Below, in pieces: positions 61,060-64,000 of a DNA stretch of 64,000 bases (position 1 is its first letter; each line of letters begins with the position of its first letter). The notes beneath the pieces are model-generated. The model ran no database searches, was not told the DNA's origin, and was given only the letters and a program-made list of their open reading frames with translations. Position numbers and translations under genes: made by a program. Source of the DNA: Lagopus muta. Lineage: Eukaryota; Chordata; Aves; Galliformes; Phasianidae. The stretch spans positions 23,376,933-23,440,932 of the forward strand of contig NC_064439.1 in NCBI RefSeq assembly GCF_023343835.1, read 5' to 3'.

Positions 61060-61700
61060 ACCTTCAGATGTAAAGCAATCCTGTCTTCATAAAGGGCTGA
61101 AAGAGGAACCTAGGGAATTAGAGTCCTGACAGCATCACATCCCTGGGAAGCTGATGGAGCAGCTTAACCCAGAAATCATTCCCAGGCAAGTGAAGAAGAA
61201 AATCATCAGCAGTAGTCAGCATGGGTTCACCAAGGGAAAGTCATGACTGACCAATACGATAATTTGCTCAGTAGAAGAAAGAGTAGTAGATACTGCCTTC
61301 CTGGACTTCAGTAAAGGTGTTTGACACTGTCTCCTGTAAGATCCTTATAGGCAAGCTGTTGATGTTGTCAGCTAGTCCGAATGGCTGAGCCCAGACAGTC
61401 GTGATCAGTGAGAGATGCAAAGTCCAATTAAAGGCCAGCAACTAGCAGTGTAACCCATCAGTCACTAGTGGGTCCAGTCCTGTATAGCATCTGCATTAAT
61501 GAGCCAGATGATGGGATAGAGTGTACCCTCAACAAGTTTGCAGACAACACAAAACTTGAAGGAGCTAAAGGGTCATGCTGCCATCGTCAAAAGGCTGAAG
61601 AAATGAGCTGACATGAATGACATGGAGTTTGGCAATAAGGAGTGTGAGGTCCTGCTCCTGGGGAAGAACAACCCCAGCACTGGAACATGTTGGTCCCAAA
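61060..61700 (+). mobile_element. CR1: Internal CR1 fragment (ORF2 reverse-transcriptase only)
   Basis: This is a forward-oriented fragment of CR1 ORF2 with neither 5' region nor 3' UTR. Recognisable parts in order are GFTKGKS (about 61225), LDFSK (61301-61315, in the RT domain), VGPVLYSI-like sequence near 61470, FADN (61537-61548) and GEEQP/NNPS-like sequence near 61670. Pieces are in different frames with stops and an internal loss after GATGTTGTCAGC (near 61370). CR1 copies usually keep the 3' end, so its absence implies later deletion or rearrangement. Both borders are approximate. Confidence 0.82.
61220..61600 (+). pseudogene. Decayed CR1 reverse-transcriptase remnant
   Basis: Where CR1 ORF2 is expected to carry the catalytic F/YADD box, this copy reads FADN (61537-61548), so the second catalytic Asp is changed to Asn. 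Frameshifts and stops (for instance right after the LDFSKGV stretch) rule out a working enzyme. It is more decayed than the equivalent region at 26.0-26.6 kb, consistent with an older insertion. Confidence 0.78.
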
Positions 61701-64000
61701 GACTTGTAATGGAATAATTTGTTTACACTGGTATGAGGTACCAAGACACCTGTCTTTCCTATGTATTTATCCCCCTTACCATTCAGCACACTGACAATAC
61801 AAGAAAGTACAAGTGCAAGAAACCCTCAGCAGGATGCTAACATGTTTTATAAGGAAAGCAATTTTAATTTATTTTTTCTGCTTTGTCATTTAGTAAGTTT
61901 AGATAGATGAGCTCTATAAAAGGCCTTCATTAAACAAAACAATGAAATCACCTGGATTTCACTGCTCTGAGAGTATTTAACTTTATACAAATAACCTTAC
62001 ATATTCTTATATCTATATACATAAAGTTTCAGATGGCTTTGGGGCCTAAGTCAGATGTTTCATATCAGATAATACATACCATATCCCTTGATGTATAAAA
62101 GCAACAACAGGTTGAACAGGTGGTTCTGAGACTCCCTGGTCTTTGACAGGTTTTTAAGTTCTTGCTCACCAACATTTACATTGTCAGGAAAAGTTCCCAG
62201 CTTCTGCCAATGTTTCGTCAAGTGGAGCTCTTAGGTAGACACTGGAATTAACCTTTGAACAGAAAGTCCATTAAAAATCTAAGACCCTGAGTCTATTAAA
62301 TCTGATAGAAATACAGAGCTGACAAGTTATATATGACCCAACTCATTGTATATTTATGCAATTGTTTCTTTTTCTTCCTGAAGCTATTTTACTTGTATTT
62401 GCTTTCATTGAACTTTACTTCGCTATTTTCTTCTTTTTCTCCAATCTGATAAGATCATAATGAGCCCTGAGAATATTGGATGGAAAAGAACTCCGCTATG
62501 GATTTCTTTTTTTCTTTTTTTCTTTTTTCTTTTTAATACAACAATGAAATGCCCTGAATCAAACATTTGTAATGAAAGATTTTTGATGGGCCACCTGAGT
62601 GACAATATTCTCTAGGCTGTTCCACTACAGGACTTCTTATCTTTATCTAACTTCTAAAACTCATCTCCAACCACCATTCTTATTCCTTCATGAAAATTTT
62701 AAGGTGATTTTCATGAACAAGTCTTTCCCCCTTCACAAAACTATAGGAATTAAGTGCAGTGACCTATTATCTGTAATGTAGGATACAGCTTCTGGTGACA
62801 CAGCAGGAAACAAGGAATGCCCTTCCCATATGGACCTGTCATGAAGGAGACTACTTTATTTCATCCCATATTTTTGCAGAATTTCCTGCGAAGTTCTCTA
62901 TGTGCAAGCTCCCTGTTCATTTGTCCCACACCTGACCCTTTGAAAGACTCTGATGAGAAATCTCAACACAGAAGGAAACAAAAATAACAGTGGCAGGAGA
63001 TGAATTACCTCTTCATTCTACCTCACAACACATGAGCACGCCATAGCTGATGTGACACAGCATTTGCACCAATGTTGTTTCATGCATAAAGCTGAATTAA
63101 CTGACTTCCAAACACCCTGACCAGAAGATATTTACGTGACTCTGTGCTTGCTATTGATGGGGAGAGGTTTTCCAGTTCTTTTCATGCAAACTTTATTTAA
63201 AAAAACAAACAAACAATTTCTTTCAAATCAGAAAATTTCCCTGAAGATTACTCTGCTTTATCGTAACCTTTTGTAAACTTTTCAGTAATGTTTTTAAGTG
63301 AAAGATTAAATAAAAATACTGTTTATCAGCCCCCATGTATCTTACTAACGACAGAAGTTCTTCTTAAAAAAAAAAAAATAGTATGGCAAAAAAAGAAAAA
63401 GTTTCATAGAAAAGCAGATTTAGTAAAAATGTTGATCACTTGAACTAGCAGGAATTAAAAGGGAGAATGTAAAACTTTTCAGGCATTGTTAAATGCACAT
63501 TTACAAAACCTTAAAAAAAAACATAGAAAAAGCCCTCAAAAGTCTTGAATCTTATTTTGCAGAACAATTTTCTCCTTCGTGCTTGGTGTCTCCTGTTCCT
63601 GAAATCTCAGTAACGTAAAGCTCTCCTTCATAGATATTGAGGATTCCTCTTTTGCATGACCATGAGCTGTGATATATTTACTCATGGAGATCCAGGGGGC
63701 AGTTTAGCAAAGGCTATTTTATGCTTTGCCCAGGCCTTGTGCTCAGCCCGAGTATGGTCTGTCATTTGCATCCTCCTGACACGTCACGAAGTGAAACAAG
63801 CCAGCTTCCCCTTGCAGAGCTGCTCCATGAGATTCTTTTAATCTGACCATGCATAGATGGTTCGAAGCCCTACCTCTATCCTGCATGTGTTTTCCAGATG
63901 ACTTTTGCACTCTTTTGTTGCACAGCTATGTGAAACAGCTCAGATTAGGCTAAAAAAAAAATAATGCCACATACAGTGTTTATGTTGTGGCAAGGAGCAG
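61701..64000. other. Unique AT-rich non-coding DNA
   Basis: No gene or dispersed repeat is recognised in the last 2.3 kb. A T-rich tract lies at 62503-62534 and short A runs near 63187 and 63366. Frames are under 75 codons and unrecognised. Confidence 0.5.
62503..62534 (+). repeat. (TTTTTTC)n pyrimidine tract
   Basis: T runs are separated by single C bases, about 32 bases of pure pyrimidine. Confidence 0.9.

Noticed and set aside
63851..63875. tRNA-like B-box (GGTTCGAAGCCC at 63859)
   Set aside because: No matching A-box or acceptor stem lies upstream, and no cloverleaf can be drawn, so it is not called a tRNA.
1..64000. Prokaryotic systems, CRISPR arrays, operons or integrated bacterial DNA
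   Set aside because: No spaced direct-repeat array, no gene packing and no ribosome-binding pattern. The repeats are avian CR1, so bacterial features are not expected.

Overview
This window looks like AT-rich, non-coding DNA from a bird nuclear genome. The main evidence is at least fifteen copies or fragments of CR1, the dominant LINE retrotransposon of birds and other reptiles. They were recognised by the characteristic 3' end (motifs such as GGTTGGAAGGGACC and repeated ATTCTRTGATTCTRTG) and by remnants of the CR1 ORF2 reverse transcriptase. One copy (about 45.74-45.95 kb) is little decayed, which suggests CR1 was active fairly recently. A galliform such as chicken is plausible, from LTR-like pieces that resemble chicken endogenous retrovirus LTRs I remember, but the species cannot be fixed from sequence alone.

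I find no supportable protein-coding gene, tRNA, rRNA, known small RNA, CRISPR array or prokaryotic feature. The longest open frame is about 147 codons. For DNA this AT-rich, a rough chance estimate (about 6-7% stop codons per position, six frames) gives roughly ten frames of 100 codons or more, about what is present. The only frames with recognisable homology lie inside CR1 copies. The window therefore looks like an intergenic gene desert or the inside of a very large intron.

Layout: 0-9 kb is AT-rich unique DNA with one CR1 (2.84-3.2 kb) and a probable solo LTR fragment (8.6-9.0 kb). 9-25 kb holds small CR1 tails at 9.3, 15.1 and 18.3 kb, and three mutually similar LTR-like pieces (15.9, 16.7, 21.1 kb). 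25.6-26.7 kb is the longest CR1, with 3' UTR plus decayed ORF2 including a visible FADD site. 29.5-29.8 kb is a CR1 with an open ORF2 C-terminus. 30-38 kb is mostly unique, with a 53-bp tandem duplication at 35.2 kb. 38-51.4 kb is the repeat-dense part, with eight CR1 copies in both orientations, a perfect 22-bp palindrome, a GC-rich block at 40.4-41.0 kb and a polypyrimidine/G-quadruplex motif at 40.2 kb. 51.4-64 kb is mostly unique AT-rich DNA, with a CR1 tail at 59.8 kb and an unusual internal ORF2-only CR1 fragment at 61.1-61.7 kb.

No genes here can be said to work together. The second-look items are possible unannotated exons (about 40.0-40.97, 48.6-48.9 and 52.5-52.7 kb), possible conserved regulatory DNA (36.4-37.2 and 51.6-52.3 kb), and structural DNA motifs. 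I see no convincing evidence of a new biological system.
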